64,000 nt of DNA from Amphritea pacifica (GCF_016924145.1 NZ_JAFFZO010000002.1:62001-126000); one strand, 5' to 3'. Positions 44,734 to 54,974 are shown, counted from the stretch's first letter. The notes: a model not told the origin generated them from the sequence alone. Made by a program: numbers and translations.

Positions 44734-46725
44734 TTATATCGCCCGCCTGATCAGATTCTTGATGATAAATCGAGCAGGACTCAGCTTATCTATTAACTCC
44801 TTTTCCAGTGGTAGGGGCTCACTTTCAAGCATAGACGCGATAATCTCTCCACTTATTGGACCACTGATCAGCCCTTTAGATCCATGCGCCAGGTTTGCGA
44901 ATAAGCCGGGATAGTGCTGCGGCTGAGTATCAATGATCGTAGTGGCATCATGACGCAGTCGGCCATAATCATTGAGAAAAGACTGATACACCGCTACCGG
45001 ACCAATGAGAGGCAGCTTATCGGGCGATGCACAACGGAATCCAACACGGCCCTGTAGTCCGTTTTCAGTATGGTACTGAGACAGACTCTTGCCAAGTTCA
45101 GGTGCCATGTCGTACACCTTATCAAGGTTATGCTGGTGGCCAGATTCACGGATCTCGGTGGCAGTATCATTAAGATCAAATGTGGCACCAAAGCAGAAAG
45201 CACCCTGCTTGGCCGGGGAGATATAGCCCTCGCTACAGAGGACGGTCTTCAGTTGCAGCGCATTAATGTTTGTATCGGTCAGCGAAACCTGCCCCCTGAT
45301 CTTCTGCAGTGGCAGGTGGTTCAGCTGTTCAAACTGCATACTCTCGGCTGCCGAGGCGACGACCACCACATCAGCGGTAAGCGCCTGATCATCGTCTGTA
45401 TAAGCGTGCCACCGGTTGGCTTCACGTTCCAGCCGGGTGATCCTGGTATCAGTGATGACTGTAATAGAGGGATGTTCGGTTAACCACTGACAGAGTCGGG
45501 GTGGTGTAACCCATCCAGCCGCCGGGAAAAACAAACCGCTATTATTAACCGTAATGCCGGCAATCGCTGACGCCTCAACCTGCCCGACAAAGCGAACTAC
45601 ATCATCGGGATAGTTTCCGGATTCTGCCAACTTACGCTGTTTAATCAGTTCTTTATCATTGGCAGCCAGCTGCAACAGACCACAGGGCGACCAGATATCT
45701 GTGCGATCCGCCAGACGCTGTCTTAGCAGATGACTGCTATAGAGAAAGCCGGAAAGGTGAAAACGACTGGCTGGGATCGGATCAACCGGTAACTTGGCAT
45801 AGAGTGCCCCCTGTCGATTGCCCGAGCCTTCAGTCGCAATCTCACTGTTTTTGTCCACCAGTGTCACTTTCCAGCCGCGCTGCGCCAGAGACCAGGCTGT
45901 CGAACAGCCTGCCACACCGGCGCCAATAATGAGTGCTGTTTTATCGCTACAGTGTTTATCAGGTAACCCGAACCAGGCGGGAGAGACACCTGAATGGTTC
46001 AAAGAAGGCGGTGTTAGCTGATCTGCATCTGTAAAAGTTCCGGTTAGCATCTCTCTTTTTCTGCCAAAACCGGGCACTTTCCTGATCTGGAACCCAACAT
46101 CTCTCAGACCACGCTTTACAATACCTGCACAGGTAAAGGTCGAAAATGTTGAGCCCGCAGAGCTGAGTCGGGCGACCTGTTGAAACAGCTGGGGGCACCA
46201 CATATCGGGGTTCTTGGCGGGCGCGAAACCATCCAGGAACCAGGCATCGACTTTTGCCTCTAACTGACGGTAACATTCAACTGCTTCGCCCAGCATCAGC
46301 GTCAGTGTAACCCGGCCGTTGTCTAAACAGAGACGATGAAAGCCGGGGGTTAGTGGTGGGTATTGTGCAATGAGTTTATCGGAGAGTGTGTTAAGCTCTG
46401 GCCATAAAGCGAGTGCCTGGATGAGATCATCCAGCGTCAGTGGATACTTTTCCACAGTGATAAAATGCAAGCGTGCAGATGGCGGAGCTGTCTCATTGAA
46501 AAGCCGCCATGCCGCCAGGAAGTTGAGCCCGGTACCAAAACCTGTTTCGGCGATGGTAAATGAGTCTGCCTCCCTGAAACGTTCGGGAAGTTGATTGTTC
46601 CCGAGGAAAACGTGGTTGGTTTCAGCGAGACCGTTTTCGGTGGAGAAGTAGATGTCATCAAACCTTGTGGATAAAGGTACTTCAGAAGACCAGTCCAGAT
46701 TGGCAATTGTGTATGGTTTTTTCAT
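44734..46725 (-). CDS. mnmC: Bifunctional tRNA mnm5s2U34 biosynthesis protein MnmC
   Basis: A 663-residue fusion. The N-terminal methyltransferase domain (about 1-245, with FTIAETGFGTGLNFLAAW and VDAWFLDGFAPAKNPDMW) performs the last methylation. The C-terminal FAD oxidoreductase (from about residue 263, IIGAGVAGCSTAWSLAQRG) removes carboxymethyl from cmnm5U34 of tRNA. Both parts look complete, as in E. coli MnmC. Its 5' end faces the divergent rfbB gene across a 137-base gap. Confidence 0.96.
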   Translation of the reverse strand: MKKPYTIANLDWSSEVPLSTRFDDIYFSTENGLAETNHVFLGNNQLPERFREADSFTIAETGFGTGLNFLAAWRLFNETAPPSARLHFITVEKYPLTLDDLIQALALWPELNTLSDKLIAQYPPLTPGFHRLCLDNGRVTLTLMLGEAVECYRQLEAKVDAWFLDGFAPAKNPDMWCPQLFQQVARLSSAGSTFSTFTCAGIVKRGLRDVGFQIRKVPGFGRKREMLTGTFTDADQLTPPSLNHSGVSPAWFGLPDKHCSDKTALIIGAGVAGCSTAWSLAQRGWKVTLVDKNSEIATEGSGNRQGALYAKLPVDPIPASRFHLSGFLYSSHLLRQRLADRTDIWSPCGLLQLAANDKELIKQRKLAESGNYPDDVVRFVGQVEASAIAGITVNNSGLFFPAAGWVTPPRLCQWLTEHPSITVITDTRITRLEREANRWHAYTDDDQALTADVVVVASAAESMQFEQLNHLPLQKIRGQVSLTDTNINALQLKTVLCSEGYISPAKQGAFCFGATFDLNDTATEIRESGHQHNLDKVYDMAPELGKSLSQYHTENGLQGRVGFRCASPDKLPLIGPVAVYQSFLNDYGRLRHDATTIIDTQPQHYPGLFANLAHGSKGLISGPISGEIIASMLESEPLPLEKELIDKLSPARFIIKNLIRRAI

Positions 46726-46816
46726 AAGTATTTAAGTCATAACCTTAGACAGTAGTACCGCGCTAAGCGGACAATTGTATCGAATCTGTCTAACCCTCGC
46801 TTAAGTTTGTGAATAG

Positions 46817-46830
46817 TCTGCTCAAGCAGA
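46817..46830 (+). promoter_or_regulatory. Palindrome in the mnmC-rfbB divergent gap
   Basis: TCTGCT and AGCAGA are perfect inverted copies around CA, 33 bases before the rfbB start. The two-base centre favours a protein-binding dyad over an RNA hairpin. The 137-base gap should hold divergent promoters for mnmC and the polysaccharide operon, but no convincing -35/-10 pair and no RfaH ops element was found in it. Confidence 0.4.
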
Positions 46831-46862
46831 GACTTTTGTATGAATATGAAAGGAATGAGTGA

Positions 46863-47936
46863 ATGAAGATATTGGTTACAGGGGGCGCTGGTTTTATTGG
46901 CTCTGCTGTTATACGTCATATTATTAAACATACACAGGATAGTGTAGTGAACGTGGATAAGCTGACGTATGCTGGCAATCTTGAGTCTCTTGAATCAGTG
47001 TTCAATAATGACCGCTATACGTTTGAGCATGTAGATATCTGTAATCAGAAAGAGCTTAGGCGAGTATTTGTTGAGCACCAGCCAGATGTTGTAATGCATC
47101 TGGCTGCTGAGTCGCACGTTGATCGCTCAATAGATGGGCCAGGTGACTTTATACAAACCAATATTGTTGGCACTTATATATTGTTGGAGGAATGCCGCTC
47201 TTATTGGACTGGCCTGTCTCCGGTGCGCAAAGCGAAGTTTCGCCTCCATCATATATCCACCGATGAGGTCTATGGGGACTTACCCCATCCAGCTGATTAT
47301 GAGAACGCTGCAGAACTACTGTTTACTGAAGAAACTGCTTATGCTCCCAGCTCTCCTTACTCAGCGAGTAAAGCAAGTTCTGATCATTTGGTGCGTTCCT
47401 GGATGCGCACCTACGGCCTGCCTGTATTGATAACCAACTGTTCCAATAATTATGGCCCTTATCATTTTCCGGAAAAACTGATTCCGTTGGTGATTCTCAA
47501 TGCGCTGGACGGCAAACCGCTGCCAGTGTATGGCAAAGGTGATCAGATCAGGGACTGGCTATATGTGGAAGACCACGCACGAGCTTTGTACACAGTTGTT
47601 TCCGAAGGCAAGGTGGGTGAAACCTATAATATTGGTGGTCACAATGAAAAACAAAATATCGAAGTCGTAAATGCGTTGTGTGATGTTTTACAGGAACTCA
47701 TACCTGGCAGCTTTCAGTATAGGGATCTGATTACGGAAGTGAAAGATCGCCCCGGCCATGATCGACGTTATGCCATTGACGCGAGTAAGATTAAATGTGA
47801 GCTTGGCTGGCAGCCATTGGAGACCTTTGAATCAGGTATTCGCAAAACAGTGAAATGGTATCTTGAAAATCTTGAGTGGTGTCGACGAGTACAGGACGGA
47901 AGTTATCAGCGAGAGCGTTTAGGGGAGCAAGTGTAA
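46863..47936 (+). CDS. rfbB: dTDP-glucose 4,6-dehydratase RfbB
   Basis: A 357-residue extended SDR with the NAD-binding GGAGFIGS near the N-terminus, the STDEVYGDL block and the catalytic YSASK (Tyr-x3-Lys). It converts dTDP-glucose to dTDP-4-keto-6-deoxyglucose, the branch point for rhamnose and amino-deoxy sugars. It heads an rfbBDAC block of tightly packed genes. Base composition here is like the core genome, unlike the later glycosyltransferase genes. Confidence 0.96.
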   Translation: MKILVTGGAGFIGSAVIRHIIKHTQDSVVNVDKLTYAGNLESLESVFNNDRYTFEHVDICNQKELRRVFVEHQPDVVMHLAAESHVDRSIDGPGDFIQTNIVGTYILLEECRSYWTGLSPVRKAKFRLHHISTDEVYGDLPHPADYENAAELLFTEETAYAPSSPYSASKASSDHLVRSWMRTYGLPVLITNCSNNYGPYHFPEKLIPLVILNALDGKPLPVYGKGDQIRDWLYVEDHARALYTVVSEGKVGETYNIGGHNEKQNIEVVNALCDVLQELIPGSFQYRDLITEVKDRPGHDRRYAIDASKIKCELGWQPLETFESGIRKTVKWYLENLEWCRRVQDGSYQRERLGEQV

Positions 47937-47937
47937 G

Positions 47938-48813
47938 ATGAAAATCTTACTATTGGGTAAAACTGGTCAGATCGGATTCGAGTTACATCGAACGTTGAGC
48001 CTATTAGGGGCCATTGATGCGCCTTCGCGACTAACACTGGATCTTATGAGTGAAGAAGCGGTAAGCGATTATCTGATCGGTAGTAACCCCGATCTTATTG
48101 TTAACGCTGCTGCATGGACAGATGTTGATGGTGCGGAAGAGCATCAGGCTGAGGCTTATCGTCTGAATGCAGTGTTGCCAGCTCAACTGGCCACCTATGC
48201 ATCTGAAAGAGGTATTCGTTTCCTTCATTACAGCAGTGATTATGTTTATCCTGGAACGGGGACGCTTCCCTGGTCGGAAACTAGTCCAACAGGTCCGCTA
48301 AACCACTATGGGAAAACCAAGTTGGTGGGTGATCAGGCAATAGAGCACAGTGGAGCAGACTTCCTTATCTTCCGTATTAGTTGGGTTTATAGTGCGCGTG
48401 GCAAAAACTTTATGAAAACCATGCTTCGCCTGGCTCACAGCCACACTCAGCTGGAAATCGTATCAGACCAGATTGGCGCCCCAACCCCCGCTCGTTTAAT
48501 CGCCACTATTAGCCTATTGGCGATCCGTGATGAGTTGAAATCCGGTATATATCAATTAGCATCAAAAGGTGAAACGAGTTGGCATGGCTTTGCAACAGAG
48601 ATATTTAACGAGGTGAGGCAGGCTAGTGAGCCACTGCCATTATCTGTGGAACATGCACAGCCAATAAGTACCCTTGACTACCCCACACCAGCTAAAAGGT
48701 CCGCAAACTCAAGAATGAACTTGAGCAAGCTGGAAAACGCTCTGAATCTGAAGCTTCCCAATTGGAAAAGTCAGTTGGCAATTACTCTGACAGAGTTTCT
48801 GGAGAAAAAATGA
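47938..48813 (+). CDS. rfbD: dTDP-4-dehydrorhamnose reductase RfbD
   Basis: A 291-residue SDR with [10 protein letters not shown] at the N-terminus, [27 protein letters not shown] and the catalytic YGKTK. It makes the last step to dTDP-L-rhamnose. It starts 1 base after rfbB and overlaps rfbA by 4 bases (ATGA). Confidence 0.95.
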   Translation: MKILLLGKTGQIGFELHRTLSLLGAIDAPSRLTLDLMSEEAVSDYLIGSNPDLIVNAAAWTDVDGAEEHQAEAYRLNAVLPAQLATYASERGIRFLHYSSDYVYPGTGTLPWSETSPTGPLNHYGKTKLVGDQAIEHSGADFLIFRISWVYSARGKNFMKTMLRLAHSHTQLEIVSDQIGAPTPARLIATISLLAIRDELKSGIYQLASKGETSWHGFATEIFNEVRQASEPLPLSVEHAQPISTLDYPTPAKRSANSRMNLSKLENALNLKLPNWKSQLAITLTEFLEKK

Positions 48814-49682
48814 AAGGCATAATTCTCGCCGGAGGTTCTGGTACCCGTTTGTATCCCATCACCCGTAGCATATCAAAGCAGTTGTTGCCGGTTTATGATA
48901 AACCGATGATTTATTATCCACTTTCTGTGCTGATGCTTGCCGGAATTCGGGATGTTCTTGTTATTACAACTCCCGAAGACCAGGAAGGTTTTAATCGTCT
49001 GTTAGGTGACGGTGGACAATGGGGTATTAATCTTACCTATGCCGTTCAGCCGAGCCCTGATGGCCTTGCACAGGCGTTTATTATTGGCGAAGAATTCATT
49101 GGCGATGACAGCGTGTGTTTAGTACTGGGTGATAACATCTATTATGGACAAGGGCTAAGCAACCTTCTACAGACTGCAGCATCAAGGGATAAAGGGGCGA
49201 CTGTATTTGGCTATCAGGTTACCGACCCGGAGCGGTTCGGCGTGGTTGAGTTTGATGATGAGCAGCGGGCTATCTCCATCGAAGAAAAACCGGTAAATCC
49301 TAAGTCCGACTTTGCCGTCACAGGGCTATATTTCTATGATAATGATGTGGTTGAAATCGCAAAGTCAGTTACTCCATCAGAGCGTGGTGAACTGGAAATT
49401 ACCACCGTAAATCAGATTTATCTGAATCGGGGTGATCTGAAGGTGGAATTGCTGGGCCGGGGTTTTGCCTGGCTTGATACGGGTACTTTCGACTCCCTTC
49501 ATGACGCCGCCAGCTTTATTGAGACCTTAGAAAAACGTCAGGGTCTTAAGATTGCTTGCCTCGAAGAGGTGGCCTATCGAATGGGTTTTATCAATGAGGA
49601 ACAGGTACTTGCGGAAGCAGAAAAACTCCAGAAGAACAGCTATGGCGCGTATCTTAAGAAACTTGTGAAAACAGGCAGATAG
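48810..49682 (+). CDS. rfbA: Glucose-1-phosphate thymidylyltransferase RfbA
   Basis: A 290-residue nucleotidyltransferase with [31 protein letters not shown] and [12 protein letters not shown]. It makes dTDP-glucose from dTTP and glucose-1-phosphate. ATG 48810 is chosen because the conserved sequence begins there and the ATGA overlaps the rfbD stop. Length is that of RmlA. Confidence 0.96.
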   Translation: MKGIILAGGSGTRLYPITRSISKQLLPVYDKPMIYYPLSVLMLAGIRDVLVITTPEDQEGFNRLLGDGGQWGINLTYAVQPSPDGLAQAFIIGEEFIGDDSVCLVLGDNIYYGQGLSNLLQTAASRDKGATVFGYQVTDPERFGVVEFDDEQRAISIEEKPVNPKSDFAVTGLYFYDNDVVEIAKSVTPSERGELEITTVNQIYLNRGDLKVELLGRGFAWLDTGTFDSLHDAASFIETLEKRQGLKIACLEEVAYRMGFINEEQVLAEAEKLQKNSYGAYLKKLVKTGR

Positions 49683-49696
49683 GTAACAGGAATTAC

Positions 49697-50257
49697 ATGG
49701 ATATTATTTCAACCAGAATACCCGACGTAAAACTCATCAAACCGAAAGTCTTTGGAGATGAACGCGGCTTCTTTATGGAAACCTGGAACCAGCGGGCTTT
49801 CAATGAAGCAGGTTTTAGTGCCGCATTCGTTCAGGATAATCACAGCCGCTCGGTAAAAAACACTTTGCGAGGTTTGCATTACCAAATTAAAAAACCTCAG
49901 GGTAAACTGGTGCGGGTAACCCGTGGTGAAGTGTTTGACGTGGCTGTGGATCTTCGAGCCAAATCACCGACCTTCGGGCAGTGGGTCGGGGAGTACCTTT
50001 CTGAGCACAACTGCCATATGCTTTGGGTGCCACCCGGTTTTGCGCATGGGTTTCTGGTGATCAGTGAAACGGCTGATTTCCAGTATAAGTGCACAGACTT
50101 TTATGCCCAGGAGTATGAGCGTACAATTCATTGGGCTGATCCAATTTTAAATATTGAGTGGGGTATGGATAGCGCTAATAAAATACTTCTTTCAGAAAAA
50201 GATCGAATTGGGCAAAGTTTTGGGCAAGCTGCGACAGAACTCAATGAGTATTATTGA
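49697..50257 (+). CDS. rfbC: dTDP-4-dehydrorhamnose 3,5-epimerase RfbC
   Basis: A 186-residue cupin epimerase with FGDERGFFMETWN, the catalytic His in LRGLHYQIKKPQGKLVRV and WVPPGFAHGFLV. It epimerises dTDP-4-keto-6-deoxyglucose at C3 and C5. With rfbBDA, it completes the dTDP-L-rhamnose pathway. Its 3' end abuts the aminotransferase gene. Confidence 0.96.
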   Translation: MDIISTRIPDVKLIKPKVFGDERGFFMETWNQRAFNEAGFSAAFVQDNHSRSVKNTLRGLHYQIKKPQGKLVRVTRGEVFDVAVDLRAKSPTFGQWVGEYLSEHNCHMLWVPPGFAHGFLVISETADFQYKCTDFYAQEYERTIHWADPILNIEWGMDSANKILLSEKDRIGQSFGQAATELNEYY

Positions 50258-50258
50258 A

Positions 50259-51365
50259 ATGATCCCCGTTACCAAACCCTACCTTCCTAATCGTGACAAG
50301 TTCGATAAGTACATTGACGGAATTTATGAACGCCAGTGGCTTACTAACAACGGTCAGTTGGTACAGCTACTTACCCACCGGCTGGCAAGTTATCTGGGCG
50401 TGGAAAATTTACTACTTGTAGCTAACGGAACTTTGGCCCTGCAAATAGCATACAGAGCACTGGGTATCAGTGATGACCAGTCAAAAGTGTGCCCAGAAGC
50501 GATTACTACACCTTTTACTTTTATTGCTACAGCCAGTTCTTTGAAATGGGATGGTGTAGAACCCGTGTTTGTAGATATCGATCCTGATACCTGGTGTATG
50601 AATCCGGAAAATATAGAAGCAGCCATAACACCTAATACCCGGGCTATTGTGCCGGTGCATGTGTTCGGCAATGCTTGTGATGTTGAAGCAATCGACAATA
50701 TTGCGCATAAGCATAATCTGAAGGTTGTTTATGATGCTTCTCACGCTTTTGGCGTTAAATATAAAGGAGAAAGTCTGCTTAACTATGGTGATGCGGCTAC
50801 TCTCAGCTTTCATGCTACTAAACTATTTCATACAGGAGAGGGTGGTGCCATTGTATTCAAGCGCAAGGAAGACTTGGAACGGGCTAAAAAGATGATCAAT
50901 TTTGGCATTACTGGTCCTGAGTGTATTGAGGAGCTGGGTATTAATGCCAAGATGAGTGAGCTTCAGGCAGCGATGGGGCTTTGTGTGTTGGATGAAATTG
51001 AAGAAAATCTGAAAGCAAGGTCAGTAATTTGGCGATGGTATGAGGAGGCTCTGAGTAATGATCTTCAGCTTCAAGCCAAACATCAATTCCTTGACTATAA
51101 CTTTGCATATTTCCCTGTGGTTTTTGATAGCGAGGAACAGGTAGTGCGTGCAGTTACGGCGCTCAAAGAGAATGGTGTGCTGGCAAGAAGATACTTTTAT
51201 CCGTCACTAGAATCAGTGACGTGTCTTGATGTTGATGTAAGTCAGTCGGTTTCTAGTGAGATAGCTAGCCGAATATTATGCCTTCCCATTTTTTATCAGT
51301 TATCTAAAGCAGACCAAAAAAAAATAACTGAGTTGATTAAAACGGAGCTATCTGCATGCAATTAG
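50259..51365 (+). CDS. DegT/DnrJ/EryC1 sugar aminotransferase (VioA-like)
   Basis: A 368-residue PLP aminotransferase starting at MIPVTKPYLPNRDKFDKYI; ATG 50244 is an alternative adding five residues. The family features are WLTNNGQLVQLLTHRLASYL, ANGTLALQIAYRAL and the PLP lysine K188 in SFHATKLFHTGEGG. Placed directly after rfbBDAC, it most likely aminates dTDP-4-keto-6-deoxyglucose at C4 to give dTDP-viosamine (Qui4N) or a stereoisomer. The product assignment is inference. Confidence 0.85.
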   Translation: MIPVTKPYLPNRDKFDKYIDGIYERQWLTNNGQLVQLLTHRLASYLGVENLLLVANGTLALQIAYRALGISDDQSKVCPEAITTPFTFIATASSLKWDGVEPVFVDIDPDTWCMNPENIEAAITPNTRAIVPVHVFGNACDVEAIDNIAHKHNLKVVYDASHAFGVKYKGESLLNYGDAATLSFHATKLFHTGEGGAIVFKRKEDLERAKKMINFGITGPECIEELGINAKMSELQAAMGLCVLDEIEENLKARSVIWRWYEEALSNDLQLQAKHQFLDYNFAYFPVVFDSEEQVVRAVTALKENGVLARRYFYPSLESVTCLDVDVSQSVSSEIASRILCLPIFYQLSKADQKKITELIKTELSACN

Positions 51366-52045
51366 CTGTCATGCAACCATACCTGTTTCCCTATATCGGC
51401 TATTTTCAGCTCATATATGCAGCAGATATATTTTTGATTTACGATGATGTCTCGTACATTAAACAGGGGTATATAAATCGTAACAGAGTTCTTTCTTCGA
51501 CCGGTGAGATACGCTTTACAGTGCCTGTACCTGGGGCATCCTCAAATAGGTTGATATCTGATTTGAAGTTCTCAGCTGATGTAGGAAAGGTCCTGAAAAC
51601 AATTGAGCAAAGCTACTCTAAAGCACCATATTTTAAAACTGTTTTCCCATTGATACGACAATGTATGGAACATGATGATCGTCGTATTGCTTCAGTGTGC
51701 CTGAAAAGCTTTGAGGCTATATTTGCGTATATTGGGTTAAAGAAAGAAATCAAGAAGACCAGTGAAATCGACTATGAGCGCAGTCAGTCTGCACTAGATC
51801 GACTAATAGAACTATGTTGTAAATTTGAGACTGATTCATACATCAATGCGCCCGGAGGCCGCTCGCTCTACAATAAGTCTGACTTTGCAACGCATGGAAT
51901 CGAGCTCAAATTTATTGACTCATATCCTGTAGAATACCGTCAAGGTAGCAATGAGTTTATACCAAACCTATCCATCATCGATTTACTTATGAATTGTTCA
52001 TCTGAGGAAGTAGTGACACTTTTGGGGGAGTATGAACTTAATTGA
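51356..52045 (+). CDS. WbqC-like family protein
   Basis: A 229-residue protein with the WbqC family pattern: MQLAVMQPYLFPYIGYFQLI, IYDDVSYIKQGYINRNRVLS and a C-terminal NEFIPNLSIIDLLMNC. Family members lie in polysaccharide clusters, often beside an aminotransferase, and are thought to modify amino sugars; the reaction is not settled. The start overlaps the aminotransferase gene by 10 bases. That coupling suggests it acts on the amino sugar made there. Confidence 0.85.
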   Translation: MQLAVMQPYLFPYIGYFQLIYAADIFLIYDDVSYIKQGYINRNRVLSSTGEIRFTVPVPGASSNRLISDLKFSADVGKVLKTIEQSYSKAPYFKTVFPLIRQCMEHDDRRIASVCLKSFEAIFAYIGLKKEIKKTSEIDYERSQSALDRLIELCCKFETDSYINAPGGRSLYNKSDFATHGIELKFIDSYPVEYRQGSNEFIPNLSIIDLLMNCSSEEVVTLLGEYELN

Positions 52046-52149
52046 AGGCCTAAGGAAACAATAAGAGTAAGAATGTTCATTTTACTTAAGAGTCCTATAG
52101 TCCGCATCAGGAAGTCTATTTATCACTAATCCAGCTAAGGTTTTTAATA

Positions 52150-53169
52150 ATGACCTCGTCTGAAAATCGAACCAAGACGTTTGCACGTGTATCTGCACTT
52201 GAAGTGTTGCTAAAGGAATTGAACTCGGGATTAAGGCTTCCCAATGAGCAATACCTAGAGGGTTCTTCCGAGCGTTTTTCCAAAATCTTCATCGTAGGTT
52301 CTTTAAGATCCGGAACTACATTGTTCACCCAATGGCTGGCAAACAGTGGTTTAGTTGCCTACCCCACTAATCTACTATCTCGCTTCTATGGTGTTTCGCT
52401 GGTAGGAGCAAAAATCCAGCAGTTGCTGACAGATCCACGTTATAACTTTCGGAACGAAATACTTGACTTCAATAGCGAGATTAATTTTAGTTCAGATAAT
52501 GGTAAGACTACAGGTGCATTGGCTCCTAATGAGTTTTGGTATTTTTGGCGCCGTTTCTTGCCGTTCGATGAGCTGGACTACATGCCGGCTGATGTGCTGA
52601 AGCAAAAAGGAAACTTGAGCGGACTTAGGGATGAACTCAATGCATTAGCGAATATCTTTGAAAAACCCTTCGCTATGAAAGCAATGATTATGAATCAGAA
52701 TATCCCCGAGCTGGCTGAACAGTTCGATAAATCCTTGTTTGTCTGGATTCGTAGAGACCCTATTTTTAACATCCAGTCCGCGCTAGAAGCCCGGAAGAGA
52801 CAGTATGGTGATATTGCCACTTGGTATTCGTTCAAAGTCAAAGAATACCCTCACCTTAAAGATCTTGATCCACTGGAGTCAGTAGCAGGGCAGATCGTTG
52901 CCATTAATGAATCAGTAGAGCAGGGAATCGCTAAATTACCAGACCATATGAAACTAATAGTTCAATATGAAAACTTTTGTCAGAGGCCAGAGCATTACTT
53001 TAATGAGATTATAAGCCGGTTGGTCTATCAGGGAGGTATAGGTGAGAAGGATATTCCAGCATACTGTGGTGAAAAAAGTTTCTCGGCTACAAATGTTTGG
53101 CGGTTAAAAGAGTACAGCCAGGAGGAAGCAGTACGTGTTTATGGTGAAATGTTACACAGGAAAAAATAA
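52150..53169 (+). CDS. Sulfotransferase-like protein
   Basis: A 339-residue protein with a PAPS-type 5'-phosphosulfate loop VGSLRSGTTLFTQWL (about residues 49-63) and a 3'-phosphate-binding-like segment WIRRDPIFNIQSALEAR. These two motifs in order define the sulfotransferase superfamily. It may sulfate the polysaccharide or another substrate. It follows a 104-base gap after wbqC with no clear promoter. The acceptor cannot be inferred from sequence. Confidence 0.75.
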   Translation: MTSSENRTKTFARVSALEVLLKELNSGLRLPNEQYLEGSSERFSKIFIVGSLRSGTTLFTQWLANSGLVAYPTNLLSRFYGVSLVGAKIQQLLTDPRYNFRNEILDFNSEINFSSDNGKTTGALAPNEFWYFWRRFLPFDELDYMPADVLKQKGNLSGLRDELNALANIFEKPFAMKAMIMNQNIPELAEQFDKSLFVWIRRDPIFNIQSALEARKRQYGDIATWYSFKVKEYPHLKDLDPLESVAGQIVAINESVEQGIAKLPDHMKLIVQYENFCQRPEHYFNEIISRLVYQGGIGEKDIPAYCGEKSFSATNVWRLKEYSQEEAVRVYGEMLHRKK

Positions 53170-53195
53170 ATAGACGGTGTTAGGTAAACAATAAT

Positions 53196-53477
53196 ATGCG
53201 AAAGACGTTTGAGAAACTGGAATATGTCACAATATTAATAAATATAGCTAAAAAGTTAGAAGGGTATTTGTATAAAGCAATAATTCATAATGTTGATCGT
53301 TACTGTTGTAGAAGAATCGTTATCCTCTATTATCTGATTAAAGTCCTTAAATACCTACATGTAATATTGTTTGTACGCACTAAAAAATCTGACAAAGATA
53401 GATATAACAACACCCCCAAACTTAATCAGCCTCTGACAGTTGATTTTGATTATCTGCAGTGCGGAGATATGACGTGA
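53196..53477 (+). CDS. Hypothetical small basic protein (uncertain)
   Basis: A 93-residue open frame between the sulfotransferase-like gene and the flippase. It has a hydrophobic stretch with basic flanks (RRIVILYYLIKVLKYLHVIL) and no recognised domain. The ribosome site is weak (TAGG well upstream). It may be a real small gene, a remnant, or chance in AT-rich DNA. It fills what would otherwise be a 324-base gap. Confidence 0.3.
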   Translation: MRKTFEKLEYVTILINIAKKLEGYLYKAIIHNVDRYCCRRIVILYYLIKVLKYLHVILFVRTKKSDKDRYNNTPKLNQPLTVDFDYLQCGDMT

Positions 53478-53493
53478 ATTCTGGCATTAACTA

Positions 53494-54951
53494 ATGAAAG
53501 CAATGAGCCAGAAGATTGGTGTAGGGGTTTTTTGGAACCTCGTGAGCCTGTTTATGTCACGAGGAGCTAGCACCGTATTTATGTTGTTACTTGCTCGTCT
53601 TTTAGCACCTGATGCTTTTGGTCTTGTAGCCATGGCGACTGTGGTTTTTGAACTAACCAGTGCTTTTATTGATTCTGGCCTTGGAATCGCAATAATTCGA
53701 AGTAAATCGGTATCAAATCGAGATCTCAATACAGTATTCTATACCAACATGTTTCTGAGCGGATTAAGCTATATAGGGTTGTTTGCAAGCGCTCCGTTTA
53801 TTGCCAGTTTTTACAGTCAGCCAGAGTTGACTTTGCTAATACAAGCGATGGGCTTGGTGGTGTTCCTCAATGCCACTAAAGTGGTCCAAACTGCGGTACT
53901 CAGCCGCAGAATGGACTTTAAGTCTCAGATGAAGGCTAACACGATGAGTGTCGTAGTTTCTGGTTCATTAGCTCTTACGGCAGCGTGGTTTGGCTGGGGG
54001 GTCTGGAGTCTGGTAGTGCAAATGCTAAGTTCTGCAACAGTATCTGCATTTATGCTCTGGTTGAACAGTCGGTGGCGTCCTGGGCTGGAATTCAGTGGTG
54101 AGTCATTTTCAAGGCTCTTTGGTTTTGGCAAAAATCTACTTGTAGAAGGATTACTGCAGGTACTGTTTGAAAATTCGTATATATTGGTGATAGGTCGATT
54201 TTTTAGTGCTGAAGCCACGGGGTTATATTTTCTTGCAAAAAAAATTAGTAACCTTGTTTCTCAACAATTAACTGCTGCAGTACAGCAGGCAACTTTTCCT
54301 GCATTATCAACACTTCAGGATGACAACGGAATACTCCGGTATAAATATCGCCAGATCATGCAATTAATGATGTTCATAGTATCGCCGATAATGGCGCTAT
54401 TAGCAGGAGTAGCGCCTACACTGTTTGATCTTCTGTTTGGTGAGCGATGGTTAGCATCTGTACCGTACTTGCAGCTATTGTGTATAGTAGGCATTTTATA
54501 TCCAGTGCATGCGTTGAATGTTAATCTACTTATCGTAAAAGGACGGGCTGATCTTGTGTTAAAGGTGGGCTTGTTAAAGAAAACTGTCAACCTGATATTA
54601 CTTTTTTTAGCTATACCGTATGGTATATTTGGTATTGTGGTAAGTCAGGTAATCGCTTCTTTTCTGTCATTGATACCAAATACTTATTTTTCATCAGACT
54701 TGATCGGGTATTCAGTTGTAGATCAGATTGAAGATGTAGCGAAACCTATCATTTCTGCTGTTGTTTCTGGATTCTGCTTGTATTTATTTCTACAACATGG
54801 TCAGGAAAATCTACTCCTTTGGCTTATAGGTAGCGGTTTTATTAGTATGTTGATTTATCTAGTTATAAGCTATTTACTTGGTTCTGAAGGGATGGTTTTA
54901 CTGGTTAAAAAACTAGAAGTTAAAATCAGAATTGCAAGATTTTTTAGATAA
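53494..54951 (+). CDS. Polysaccharide flippase (Wzx, MOP superfamily)
   Basis: A 485-residue membrane protein with about 12-14 hydrophobic helices and the N-terminal MOP pattern GVFWNLVSLFMSRGASTVFM, then LARLLAPDAFGLVAMATVVF, close to the WzxC/polysaccharide_synt family. It would flip undecaprenyl-linked repeat units to the periplasm. ATG 53503 is an alternative start. No polymerase (Wzy) follows in the window. Base composition is AT-rich. Confidence 0.88.
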   Translation: MKAMSQKIGVGVFWNLVSLFMSRGASTVFMLLLARLLAPDAFGLVAMATVVFELTSAFIDSGLGIAIIRSKSVSNRDLNTVFYTNMFLSGLSYIGLFASAPFIASFYSQPELTLLIQAMGLVVFLNATKVVQTAVLSRRMDFKSQMKANTMSVVVSGSLALTAAWFGWGVWSLVVQMLSSATVSAFMLWLNSRWRPGLEFSGESFSRLFGFGKNLLVEGLLQVLFENSYILVIGRFFSAEATGLYFLAKKISNLVSQQLTAAVQQATFPALSTLQDDNGILRYKYRQIMQLMMFIVSPIMALLAGVAPTLFDLLFGERWLASVPYLQLLCIVGILYPVHALNVNLLIVKGRADLVLKVGLLKKTVNLILLFLAIPYGIFGIVVSQVIASFLSLIPNTYFSSDLIGYSVVDQIEDVAKPIISAVVSGFCLYLFLQHGQENLLLWLIGSGFISMLIYLVISYLLGSEGMVLLVKKLEVKIRIARFFR

Positions 54952-54974
54952 GTGTAGAAGTGGACTAGCTCGAA

